A stretch of 38,048 nucleotides of DNA from Burkholderia sp. 4M9327F10 (GTDB lineage Bacteria > Pseudomonadota > Gammaproteobacteria > Burkholderiales > Burkholderiaceae): positions 1 through 38,048 of the forward strand of contig NZ_SCNV01000072.1 in assembly GCF_005503145.1 (NCBI RefSeq), read 5' to 3'. Positions 23,913 to 31,947 of the stretch are shown here, in pieces. Below the pieces are notes generated by a model. The model searched no databases, was not told the DNA's origin, and saw nothing but the letters and a program-made list of their open reading frames with translations. Numbering within the stretch: the first letter of the stretch is position 1; every line of letters begins with the position of its first letter. The translations under genes and the position numbers were made by a program.

Positions 23913-25220
23913 TCAGCCGCGCAAACGGCGCGGGTCGCGCACGTAGAAGGTTCCGATAAGGCTGATGGCCGCGGCGATCATCACGTAGATGGCGGGCGCC
24001 ATATTGCTGCCGGTGGAGGCGATCAGCCACGTGATGAAGAACGGCGCGAAACCGCCGAAGATCGTCACCGCGAAGTTGTAGGCGACCGAGAGGCCCGTCG
24101 ACAGCACCTTGGTCGGAAAGAGTTCGGCAAATGCGGCGAGAATCGGTCCGGTGTAGGCGGCAATCAGGAGACCGAACACACCTTGAAACACCAGCAGCGA
24201 CGCCAGCGCCGGCACGCGGTTGATATAGGTGAACATCGGCCATGCGAGCAACAGGATCGACGCAGCGGCGCCCGACAGAAAGACGCGGCGGCCAAAGCGG
24301 TCGGCGAGCTTGCCGACCAGCGGCGAGAAACACATGATCATCAGACCGCCCAGCATGCCGGCCAGGAAGCCCTGCGATTGCGGCAGATGCAGCGTGCGCA
24401 CCGAGTAAGTCGGCATGTAGAACAGCAGCACGTAGGTGGTCGCGGTCCAGAGGATCACCATCGAGAAACTGGCGAGCGTTTCGCGCGGAAAGCGTTGCAG
24501 CACTTCGGCGAGCGGCGAATCCTTCTTCGCCTCCTCGGCCACCGCGCTAAACACCGGCGTTTCGTCCATCCGGCTGCGGATGAAATAGCCGACCGGTCCA
24601 ATCAGGATGCCGATCAGGAACGGCATCCTCCAGCCCCACGAATGGAGCGAATCGGCGCTCAGACTGGCGGTCACGAAGGTGCCCACCGCCGCGCCGAGCA
24701 GCACGGCGAACCCGATGCTCGACTGGATCCAGCTCGAATAGTAGGCGCGTTGCTCCGGCGGTGCGTATTCGGTCAGGAAGGCGGTCGCGCTACCCATTTC
24801 GCCGCCCGCGGAGAAGCCTTGCAGCAGGCGCGCCACGACGATCAGGAGCGGCGCCCACACGCCGATCTGGCTGTAGGTTGGCGCGAGTCCGATCAGCGCG
24901 GTGCCGCCCGCCATCAGCAGAATCGTCAGCGACAACGCGGCCTTGCGCCCTACCTTGTCGGCGTAGACGCCCAGCACGATACCGCCCACCGGCCGCATGA
25001 AAAAGCCGACGCCGAACGTTGCCACCGTCAGCAGCAGCGAGGTCAGCTCATTGCCGGTGGGAAAGAACAGCTTGGCGATCATCACCGCAAAAAAGCTGTA
25101 CACAGTGAAGTCGAACCACTCCAGGCCGTTGCCAAGGATGGTCGCGAGAATCGCGCGGCGCCGTTGCCGGGCAAGCGTATCGAGCGGCAGCGCGACGTGC
25201 GGCGAAAGCGTTCCTTGCAT
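23913..25220 (-). CDS. MFS transporter of the metabolite:H+ symporter type
   Basis: A 435-residue inner-membrane symporter with twelve predicted helices. AILATILGNGLEWFDFTVYS is the family opening (N-x-x-E-x-x-D/Y-F). GVYADKVGRKAALSLTILLM is the MFS motif-A loop, and QGFSAGGEMGSATAFLTEYA is the hallmark of the MHS branch (KgtP, ShiA, ProP). This branch imports organic acids, amino-acid derivatives or osmolytes with protons. The frame is open to 25352, but the ATG at 25220 (AGGAAAGAG site) is the proper start. It is followed by the amidohydrolase gene (43 bp), and the LysR gene 167 bp upstream on the same strand probably regulates both. Confidence 0.92.
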   Translation of the reverse strand: MQGTLSPHVALPLDTLARQRRRAILATILGNGLEWFDFTVYSFFAVMIAKLFFPTGNELTSLLLTVATFGVGFFMRPVGGIVLGVYADKVGRKAALSLTILLMAGGTALIGLAPTYSQIGVWAPLLIVVARLLQGFSAGGEMGSATAFLTEYAPPEQRAYYSSWIQSSIGFAVLLGAAVGTFVTASLSADSLHSWGWRMPFLIGILIGPVGYFIRSRMDETPVFSAVAEEAKKDSPLAEVLQRFPRETLASFSMVILWTATTYVLLFYMPTYSVRTLHLPQSQGFLAGMLGGLMIMCFSPLVGKLADRFGRRVFLSGAAASILLLAWPMFTYINRVPALASLLVFQGVFGLLIAAYTGPILAAFAELFPTKVLSTGLSVAYNFAVTIFGGFAPFFITWLIASTGSNMAPAIYVMIAAAISLIGTFYVRDPRRLRG

Positions 25221-25387
25221 GGTCTCTTTCCTCATCTGAATCGGCGCCCGGCAGCGCGCCGGTTCGGGATCGAGCGGCGCCTCCACATGCACACTGCCGA
25301 TCCTAGAGGAGATCTGATTTTTTTCTGAAACGAAAGAATCGCATGCTTGCATGCGTGCAGCGCATGCGAAGCCCGGAACGCCGGTGC

Positions 25388-26311
25388 TTACCGGGTTGGC
25401 CCGACTTGCTGCGTCTGCTGCTCCGCCTGCCCGAACAGCCAGTTCGTGAACAGGCGTGCCGCCTGGTTCTGCGAGCGGTCGTTCGGCGACACCACGTAGT
25501 AGCCGCCGCCATGACTGGCCGATGCGCGCGTGGCCCGCACCAGCAGGCCTTCATCAAGACACGCGTCGATCATGTGACGCCAGCCGAGCACCACACCCTG
25601 GCCAAGGATCGCCATCTGCACCAGTTGCGGATAGTGGTTCACTACAACAGACTTCGGCGAAGCGGGCATCTGCACTTCATTGATCCTGAACCACTCCGGC
25701 CACGACATCCACTGGCGCTGGCCGTCCTCCTGCATCAGCAAGGTTTCCTGAGCGAGATCAACCGGTTCGATCTGCCGGCCGCCAAGGTAGCCAGGCGAGC
25801 AAACCGGATAAACCTCCTCATCGAAGATCCGGCGCGCGGTGAAGTGCGGCTCGGCGCGTTGCCGGATGTAGTACAGGCCGACGTCGAATTCCGCGGGCGA
25901 CAGCGAAGCGAGTCCGTCGCGCACGATCATGCGCACATGGACGTTCGGATTGGCCGCGCGAAAGGCGCCCAGGCGCGGCGTCAGCCACAGGACAGCGACG
26001 CCGGATGAGCAGGCGATGGTCAGTTCCTGGTCGCCATAGCGCTTCATGACGTCGAGCGTCGCTTCGGAGCAGCTGGTGAGAAGCCATTGCACGTGCTTGG
26101 CGTAGCGCTCACCGGCGATGGTGAGGCGCAGCGCCCGATGCTCGCGAACGAAAAGCGAGCGTCCAAGAAATTCTTCGAGCTGTGCGATCTGGCGGCTGAT
26201 TGCGCTTTGCGTCAGATGCAGTTCGGCGGCGGCCTTGGTGAAGCTCGCATGACGCATGGCCGATTCGAATGCGATCAGACACTGGAGCGGCGGAAGCGGA
26301 GCGATGCTCAT
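25388..26311 (-). CDS. LysR-family regulator, GcvA-like
   Basis: A 307-residue LysR regulator. LPPLQCLIAFESAMRHASFT and AELHLTQSAISRQIAQLEEF form the GcvA-type helix-turn-helix, then LGRSLFVREHRALRLT; the effector domain contains LTIACSSGVAVLWLTPRLGA and FDVGLYYIRQ. The start at 26311 is the only one compatible with the family. It sits upstream of the MHS transporter and amidohydrolase genes in the same direction, so it likely controls that catabolic pair. The effector is probably the imported substrate, by analogy. Confidence 0.92.
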   Translation of the reverse strand: MSIAPLPPLQCLIAFESAMRHASFTKAAAELHLTQSAISRQIAQLEEFLGRSLFVREHRALRLTIAGERYAKHVQWLLTSCSEATLDVMKRYGDQELTIACSSGVAVLWLTPRLGAFRAANPNVHVRMIVRDGLASLSPAEFDVGLYYIRQRAEPHFTARRIFDEEVYPVCSPGYLGGRQIEPVDLAQETLLMQEDGQRQWMSWPEWFRINEVQMPASPKSVVVNHYPQLVQMAILGQGVVLGWRHMIDACLDEGLLVRATRASASHGGGYYVVSPNDRSQNQAARLFTNWLFGQAEQQTQQVGPTR

Positions 26312-26379
26312 GGTGAAGGGGCGTCGTTGGAGGTGGGGTCATCATAACGCTGGGGATGGGCAAAACGCGGTGCTGGCCC

Positions 26380-26874
26380 CTACCCCCCATGCCCGCCTTC
26401 CCCGCCGCCGGCATGAGCCGACTCGCCAAATCCGCCACGCGAGATGCCTTCAGCGCCACCATGTTCCGACAGCGCGCCTTCTGTCGTGGTCGACTCGCTG
26501 ATCCCGGTCGAATTGGAGACGTGCACGATGTCATCGGTCACATCGCCGTCCACGTGATACACCTTGCCGCTGCGCGTGTAGTACGGTCCATTCCAGTGCG
26601 CATGGGCGGCCGAGCCGTGAGCATAGCCCCCTGAACCTGACGACCCCGAAGACCCGGAAGACCCCGACGCGGGCTGCCCGCCGTCCGCACTCAGCGTGCA
26701 ATCGTCGGGACGGCTCCAGTCGCGTTCGCAGTCGGCCAGAGACGCGTACTCCGCCCGTTCGACCTGGACCGGCGTGTCGTTGTGACACCCCGCAATCAGG
26801 CCAGCCCCGGCCAGTGCCCCCGCAGCGCCGATCAGCATCAATGTCGGCCGTTTTTGTATTCGATGTGCTGTCAT
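26380..26874 (-). CDS. YgiB-like predicted lipoprotein (DUF1190 type)
   Basis: A 164-residue predicted lipoprotein. After a basic start (MTAHRIQKRP) comes a hydrophobic stretch ending in GLIAGC, a lipobox with the acylated Cys near residue 30. The mature part has an ASLADCERDWSRPDDC segment, matching the Cys-containing motif of YgiB. A Ser/Gly-rich spacer follows, then GPYYTRSGKVYHVD and the late SRGGFGESAHAG motif, shared with YgiB (RGGFGES). The end is Gly/His-rich. The gene begins only 4 bases after the ygiC-like stop, so both share one transcript, as ygiB and ygiC do in E. coli. The function of YgiB is not established. The longer upstream frame lies inside ygiC and is not used. Confidence 0.8.
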   Translation of the reverse strand: MTAHRIQKRPTLMLIGAAGALAGAGLIAGCHNDTPVQVERAEYASLADCERDWSRPDDCTLSADGGQPASGSSGSSGSSGSGGYAHGSAAHAHWNGPYYTRSGKVYHVDGDVTDDIVHVSNSTGISESTTTEGALSEHGGAEGISRGGFGESAHAGGGEGGHGG

Positions 26875-26878
26875 CAAC

Positions 26879-28054
26879 TCAACTCTTGATGAAGTAGTGC
26901 GGAACGAAATAGCTCGTGTTCTTGGTGATGGGATGAAACTCCTCGCGCAGGCACAGGCCCACTGCGTCATCGCCCACCACCCATGAGCCCAGGGTTGCAT
27001 AGCGTTCGCCAAAACGCGGCAACGGTGCGAAGGCCTGATAGATGAACCCCTCTTCACCGTAGCGGCCGTCCTGCGCAATCACCTGTCCATCGTCCAGCAG
27101 CAGCGACACGTTCGCACCTTCACGCGAATAGAATGGCTTCTTCGCATGCGGCACACCGTCGAACGGATAGGACGTAAAGGACGCCGGCAACAGGTTCGGA
27201 TGATCGGGAAACAGTTGCCAGAGGATCGGCAGAATCGCCTTGTTGGAGAGGATCATTTTCCAGGGCGGCTCGACCCAGCGTGTCGGGCTCGTGATCAGGT
27301 GGCGTCCGAACCGCTCGCGGATCATCCACTCCCACGGATACAGCTTGAACATCAACTGGATCGGCTCATCCTGTTCGTCGTAGAACTGGCTGGCCGCATC
27401 CACGCCGATGCGCGTCATGTCGAGAATCTTGACCCGCCAGCCGGCCTGAACGGCCGTTTCCATCATGTATTCGACATTGCCGATGTCTTCGCGGCTATCG
27501 AAAATGCAGCCGAAGTGCAGCGTGCCAACGTCCGGGTAATGCCGGCGCAGCACACCCCAGCGCTCGATCAGCGCTTCATGGATGCTGTTGAACTGGTCGT
27601 GAGCGGGTTGCACGTCGGTCTTCCAGAACCATTGCGCGAGACTCGATTCAATCAGCGAAGTCGGCGTATCCGCGTTGTATTCATAGAGTTTGGCCACGCC
27701 GTTCGCGTCGAGCGTCAGGTCGAAACGTCCATATACGGATGGATCGCGCCGCTCCCACGACGCGCGGATCAGCCCCTCGAAGCCGGTGGGGATGGCCAGC
27801 CGTGAAAACAGGTTGGCGCGGATCACATAGTCCACGGCCTCGAGGCAACGTGCGTGAAGCTCGCGCGTGGCGGCCCACAACGCCTCGATTTCGGCCTCGC
27901 TGAACACATAGGCCGAGTCTTCGAGCCAATACGGAAACTGGCTCGCGTCGGGCGTTTGAGGAACGCCGTCCTTGTCGATGGAATGGAAGTGGAACCCGAT
28001 GTCGTCCAGACGCTGCGGCCAGTCCGCGCGTGGAATCTGCTTGATTCGTTGCAT
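26879..28054 (-). CDS. ygiC: YgiC-like glutathionylspermidine-synthase-family ATP-grasp protein
   Basis: A 391-residue ATP-grasp enzyme of the glutathionylspermidine synthase C-terminal-domain family, closest in layout to E. coli YgiC/YjfC. It opens with MQRIKQIPRADWPQRLDDIG and FHFHS. YEYNADTPTSLIESSLAQWF and DQFNSIHEALIERW are conserved substrate-region motifs. FKLYPWEWMIRERFG, EPPWKMILSNKAILPILWQL, DHPNLLPASF and KKPFYSREGANVSLL are ATP-grasp/Mg-binding motifs. The family forms amide bonds using ATP; YgiC has a peptide-spermidine-ligase-like fold, but its true reaction is unsettled. The amidase half of bifunctional Gsp synthase is absent. The frame extends to 28114; the ATG at 28054 aligns with YgiC. 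The ygiB-like gene follows directly. Confidence 0.9.
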   Translation of the reverse strand: MQRIKQIPRADWPQRLDDIGFHFHSIDKDGVPQTPDASQFPYWLEDSAYVFSEAEIEALWAATRELHARCLEAVDYVIRANLFSRLAIPTGFEGLIRASWERRDPSVYGRFDLTLDANGVAKLYEYNADTPTSLIESSLAQWFWKTDVQPAHDQFNSIHEALIERWGVLRRHYPDVGTLHFGCIFDSREDIGNVEYMMETAVQAGWRVKILDMTRIGVDAASQFYDEQDEPIQLMFKLYPWEWMIRERFGRHLITSPTRWVEPPWKMILSNKAILPILWQLFPDHPNLLPASFTSYPFDGVPHAKKPFYSREGANVSLLLDDGQVIAQDGRYGEEGFIYQAFAPLPRFGERYATLGSWVVGDDAVGLCLREEFHPITKNTSYFVPHYFIKS

Positions 28055-28308
28055 AGCGTTTGTTGTTGTACTGTGCGTTGCATCGAAACATGGTAGCGCA
28101 TCGTCTATCTCCAATACAGCCTGTGCTCAATCTTTAACAAAAGTGGCCGCTTCGCCTCGTCCCCAGCGCGGGCTTTCGCCGTCATCTAATTTTGTTAAGG
28201 TAATCTCGCGCGATTGCGATTCGCCCTGCCTGTGGAGGCGCGACAGCAACGGCCTGGGAGCGCACCGCGCAGCGTCTTCCACGTTCACATTTCAACAAGA
28301 TCTTCACT

Positions 28309-29880
28309 ATGAGACGACGCAGTTTCTTCGCTTCACTTGGCCTGCTGGCCTCCGCGATCTCCACACGGGATGCATCCGCCCTGCCTTCGAACCTCGCACA
28401 GGACACCGGCACAGATGGCGCCCCCGACCCGGCCAACGCAGCGCACGCCAGCCGTCACTATCTGGAGCGGATTGCCACGCTCGACCGGCGCGGGCCGGAG
28501 TTGCGCAGCATCATCGAACTCAATCCCGATGCACTGCGGACAGCCGCGGCGCTCGACGCCGAGCGCGCAGCCGGGAAGCTGCGCGGGCCGCTGCACGGCA
28601 TGCCGGTCGTTATCAAGGACAACATCGCGACGGGCGACCAAATGGCCACCACCGCCGGTTCGCTGGCGCTCGACGGCGTCCACGCCACGCGCGACGCATA
28701 CCTGGTCGAGCGGCTGCGCGCCGCCGGTGGCGTGATCCTCGGCAAGACCAACCTGAGCGAGTGGGCCAACCTGCGCTCCACGCGTTCGACGAGCGGCTGG
28801 AGCGGGCGCGGCGGCCTGTCGCGCAACCCCTACGCGCTCGACCGCTCCACCAGCGGGTCCAGTTCGGGATCGGCGGCGGCGGTCGCGGCCAACCTCACGC
28901 GCATGGCGATCGGCACCGAGACGGATGGCTCGATCGTGTCGCCCGCCTCCATCATGGGCGTGGTCGGCCTGAAGCCTACGGTTGGGCGCATCAGCCGCGA
29001 CGGCATCATTCCGATCTCGCACACTCAGGACACGCCCGGCCCGATCACGCGCACCGTCAGCGACGCGGCCCTGCTGCTCAGCGCGCTGGCCGGCCCCGAC
29101 CCGCGCGATCCGGCCACCCTCGGAGCGCCCGCGCCGGATGACTACCTGGGTGCGCTGAACGGGAACGCGCTGCGAGGAGCGCGCCTCGGCGTGGCCCGCG
29201 AGTTCTTCACCGGCCATGATGAGATCGACCAGCGCATCGAATACGCGCTGGCGCAACTGGTGAAGCTCGGCGCCGAGCTGATCGACCCGATCGACTTGCC
29301 GAAAGTGAGCTACGAAAGCGAAGAGCAGGCCGTGCTGCTGCACGAGTTCAAGCACGATCTGCCGCTCTGGCTCGCAACCTTCGCACCGCACGCGCCGATT
29401 CGCTCGCTCGCCGACCTGATTGCCTTCAATAACGCTCAGCGCGACAGCGAGATGCCGTATTTCGGCCAGGAGTTGCTGATCCAGGCCGAGGCACTGGGCG
29501 GCCTCGACAGCGACGCCTACACCCAGGCGCTGGCCGCCTGCCGCAAGGGCGCGCGTGAGGACGGCATCGACCGGGTGATCCGCGAACACCGGCTCGACGC
29601 CATCATCGCGCCAACCGGCGGCACCGCGTGGCTGACCGACTTCATCAACGGCGACAGCGCCAGCGACGGCTTCTCCACACCGGCCGCCGTGGCCGGCTAT
29701 CCGCATCTGACGGTGCCGGCGGGCGTCGTGCGCGGCTTGCCGGTCGGCTTGTCGTTTGTCGGTCCGGCATGGAGCGAGGCCCGCTTGCTCGGTCTCGGCT
29801 ACGCGTTCGAACAGGCGACCCAATGGCGCCAGGAGCCGCGCTTCATCAGGCAGTCGAGCATGCCGCCCCTGCCGGTCTGA
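28309..29880 (+). CDS. Secreted amidase of the amidase-signature family
   Basis: A 523-residue enzyme with the amidase-signature fold. MRRRSFFASLGLLASAIS is a Tat-type signal (Arg pair before SFF), so it probably acts in the periplasm. GMPVVIKDNIATGD carries the catalytic Lys. The glycine/serine-rich STSGSSSGSAAAVAANL holds the cis-Ser, and GTETDGSIVSPASIMGVVGL holds the nucleophile Ser. Layout and length match bacterial peptide amidases, which remove C-terminal amides, and also other amidases, so the substrate is uncertain. Its promoter must lie in the 254-bp gap shared with ygiC, from which it diverges. No clear ribosome site precedes the ATG. Confidence 0.9.
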   Translation: MRRRSFFASLGLLASAISTRDASALPSNLAQDTGTDGAPDPANAAHASRHYLERIATLDRRGPELRSIIELNPDALRTAAALDAERAAGKLRGPLHGMPVVIKDNIATGDQMATTAGSLALDGVHATRDAYLVERLRAAGGVILGKTNLSEWANLRSTRSTSGWSGRGGLSRNPYALDRSTSGSSSGSAAAVAANLTRMAIGTETDGSIVSPASIMGVVGLKPTVGRISRDGIIPISHTQDTPGPITRTVSDAALLLSALAGPDPRDPATLGAPAPDDYLGALNGNALRGARLGVAREFFTGHDEIDQRIEYALAQLVKLGAELIDPIDLPKVSYESEEQAVLLHEFKHDLPLWLATFAPHAPIRSLADLIAFNNAQRDSEMPYFGQELLIQAEALGGLDSDAYTQALAACRKGAREDGIDRVIREHRLDAIIAPTGGTAWLTDFINGDSASDGFSTPAAVAGYPHLTVPAGVVRGLPVGLSFVGPAWSEARLLGLGYAFEQATQWRQEPRFIRQSSMPPLPV

Positions 29881-30070
29881 GACAGCCGCGCCTCTTCGCT
29901 CCGGTTCATTTCCCCCCGCGCGTGACGGCCCGCATTCACCGGCGGCCTCACGCGCGAATCGCGTTTGCGCGACGCACAATCTGTTTCATGTAGGGAACAC
30001 TTCATAGCATTTCCTCCCCTTCCGATGCCATAATCGGCACTTCGCAGGCCTTCTTCAGACCGTCGTACCC

Positions 30071-31468
30071 ATGACACTTGTCCAGAAAGCGCTTCTCGCC
30101 CCGCTCATCGTCGCGTGTGCGATGTTCATGGAAAGTGTCGATGCGAACGTGATTGTGACCGCCCTGCCCTCGATGGCGCGCGACTTCGGCCGCGACCCGG
30201 TCACGCTCAAGATCGCGGTAACGAGCTATGTGCTCGGGCTCGGCGTGTTCATTCCGGTATGCGGCTGGCTCGCCGACCGCTTCGGCGCGCGCACCGTGTT
30301 TCGCACCGCCATTGGCATCTTCGTGGCCGGCTCGCTGCTGTGCGCTGCCTCGGGGTCGCTCGCCACCTTCACGCTTGCGCGCTTCGTGCAGGGCGTGGGT
30401 GGCGCGATGATGGTGCCGGTCGGACGCATCATCATTTTCCGCGTGGTGCCCAAGTCCGAGTTCATTCGCGCGATGAATTATCTGAGCGTGCCGGCCATGC
30501 TTGGCCCCGCAGCCGGTCCGCTGCTCGGCGGCTTCATTACAACCTATCTGCACTGGCGCCTGATCTTCTTTATCAACGTGCCGGTCGGGGTGCTCGGCAT
30601 CTATCTGACGAATCGCCATATCGCCAATACGCGCGAGCCGCACCCGGGGCCGCTCGACTGGATCGGCTTTTTTCTCTCAGCGGGCGGAGCGTCCCTGTTT
30701 CTGCTTGGGCTGTCGCTGATCGGCGGGGAGACGATCTCCAACGGCAACGCCATCGGCATGTGCGTGTGCGGTGCGTTTTTGCTGGCGATCTACGTGCCGT
30801 ATGCCGCCCGCATCAAATTGCCGCTGCTCGATCTGCGCTTTCTGCGTATTCCCACTTTTCAGGCCAGCGTAGCAGGCGGCTCGCTGTTCCGGATCGGACT
30901 CGGGGCCTTGCCGTTTCTGCTGCCGCTGTTGTTGCAGGAGGGGCTCGGCAAGACCGCTTTCGAATCCGGTCTGATTACCTGCGCTTCGGCGTTCGGCGGC
31001 ATGTTCATGCGGACTATCGCGTCGTCGGTGTTGCGGCGCTATGGGTTTCGCAACGTGCTGGTGGTCAATGCCGCGCTCTCGGGCATCTCCATCGCGATCT
31101 GCGGCGCGTTTTTCCCCGGCACGCCGACATGGCTGATCTGGTTCGTGGTGCTGCTCGGCGGATTCTTTCCGGCGCTGCAGTTCACCAGTCTGAACTCGCT
31201 GACCTATGCGGAGATCGCAAGCCGCGATGTGGGCCGTGCAACAAGTCTTGGCAGCGTCGTGCAGCAGATGTCGCTCGGCCTCGGCGTGACGATCGGCGGG
31301 ATCGTGCTGCAGATTACGCGTGTCCTGAACGGTCATGCGCATATTGCGTGGACCGACTTCTGGCCGGCGTTCCTGGTGGTGGGACTCTGCTCGTTCGCCT
31401 CGATTCCGGTCACGTTGCGCTTGCCGCATCGCGCCGGTGAAGAGATCTCGCGAGGCAGCCGCGGGTGA
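30071..31468 (+). CDS. MFS drug-efflux-type transporter (DHA2/EmrB-like)
   Basis: A 465-residue multi-helix transporter. VACAMFMESVDANVIVTALP is the DHA2 opening (D-x-x-I/V-V-x-x-A-L-P), and PVCGWLADRFGARTVFRTAI is the motif-A loop. RFVQGVGGAMMVPVGRIIIF is the motif-B/C helix, and PAMLGPAAGPLLGGFITTYL matches antiporter motif C, which indicates export with proton exchange. It is expected to have 13-14 helices. It lies alone, with no fusion (EmrA) or outer-membrane partner next to it, so it may expel a compound into the periplasm. The preceding amidase gene ends 190 bp upstream. No strong ribosome site is seen before the ATG at 30071. Confidence 0.9.
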   Translation: MTLVQKALLAPLIVACAMFMESVDANVIVTALPSMARDFGRDPVTLKIAVTSYVLGLGVFIPVCGWLADRFGARTVFRTAIGIFVAGSLLCAASGSLATFTLARFVQGVGGAMMVPVGRIIIFRVVPKSEFIRAMNYLSVPAMLGPAAGPLLGGFITTYLHWRLIFFINVPVGVLGIYLTNRHIANTREPHPGPLDWIGFFLSAGGASLFLLGLSLIGGETISNGNAIGMCVCGAFLLAIYVPYAARIKLPLLDLRFLRIPTFQASVAGGSLFRIGLGALPFLLPLLLQEGLGKTAFESGLITCASAFGGMFMRTIASSVLRRYGFRNVLVVNAALSGISIAICGAFFPGTPTWLIWFVVLLGGFFPALQFTSLNSLTYAEIASRDVGRATSLGSVVQQMSLGLGVTIGGIVLQITRVLNGHAHIAWTDFWPAFLVVGLCSFASIPVTLRLPHRAGEEISRGSRG

Positions 31469-31947
31469 GGTGAACGCGTCAGGCGCGCGGATTTGACATT
31501 GCGATTTAACCTTATCGTATGAGCGAAGCGCGCCTGCCTCTCCTGCATCGTCATTCACGGCAAAGTTTACAGTGACGTTATTCGTAGATTACATGTCGTC
31601 AAACTGTACGATATGCCGCGCTCAATGAGCCATTCATTGCCCGTATGGTGTGCTCCGTTGCGCCGCAGCATCGGTCTCCCCATGATCCTTTAGCACTCCC
31701 GTATAGCCCTCCTGTCATCTGTACGACACCCACGCGCGTCACCATGGGCGCCTGGCATCGCAAGTTCGTGCGAGGGTGTCGTGTCGCTCACCGAAACGCC
31801 ATCCCGTATCCGCCAGGTTCTATTTGACAGACCAGCGCCCTTCCGCGGGCGCGCGTGACACGCAGCGAAGCACGAGTGCGCGTCCCTGCGACACGCCTCC
31901 TGCACCCCATCGCAAGCGCAGTAGCAACACACCACAAGGAGCTTGGT
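31469..31947. other. Intergenic region upstream of the phosphate-symporter-like MFS gene
   Basis: No credible gene is seen in these 479 bases. A TTGACA at 31493-31498 is followed by an AT-rich stretch without a good -10 at the ideal distance. CTGTACGA occurs at 31604-31611 and at 31719-31726. A perfect CTGTCAT (the Pho-box half-site) occurs at 31712-31718. The start at 31948 has an AAGGAG site. Confidence 0.45.

Noticed and set aside
28333..29979. 548-codon minus-strand frame antisense to the amidase
   Set aside because: The plus strand carries all amidase-signature residues; the minus product is low-complexity Arg/Gly/Ala.
31645..31827. 60-codon plus-strand frame upstream of the MFS gene
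   Set aside because: Composition does not resemble neighbouring proteins, and there is no ribosome site.
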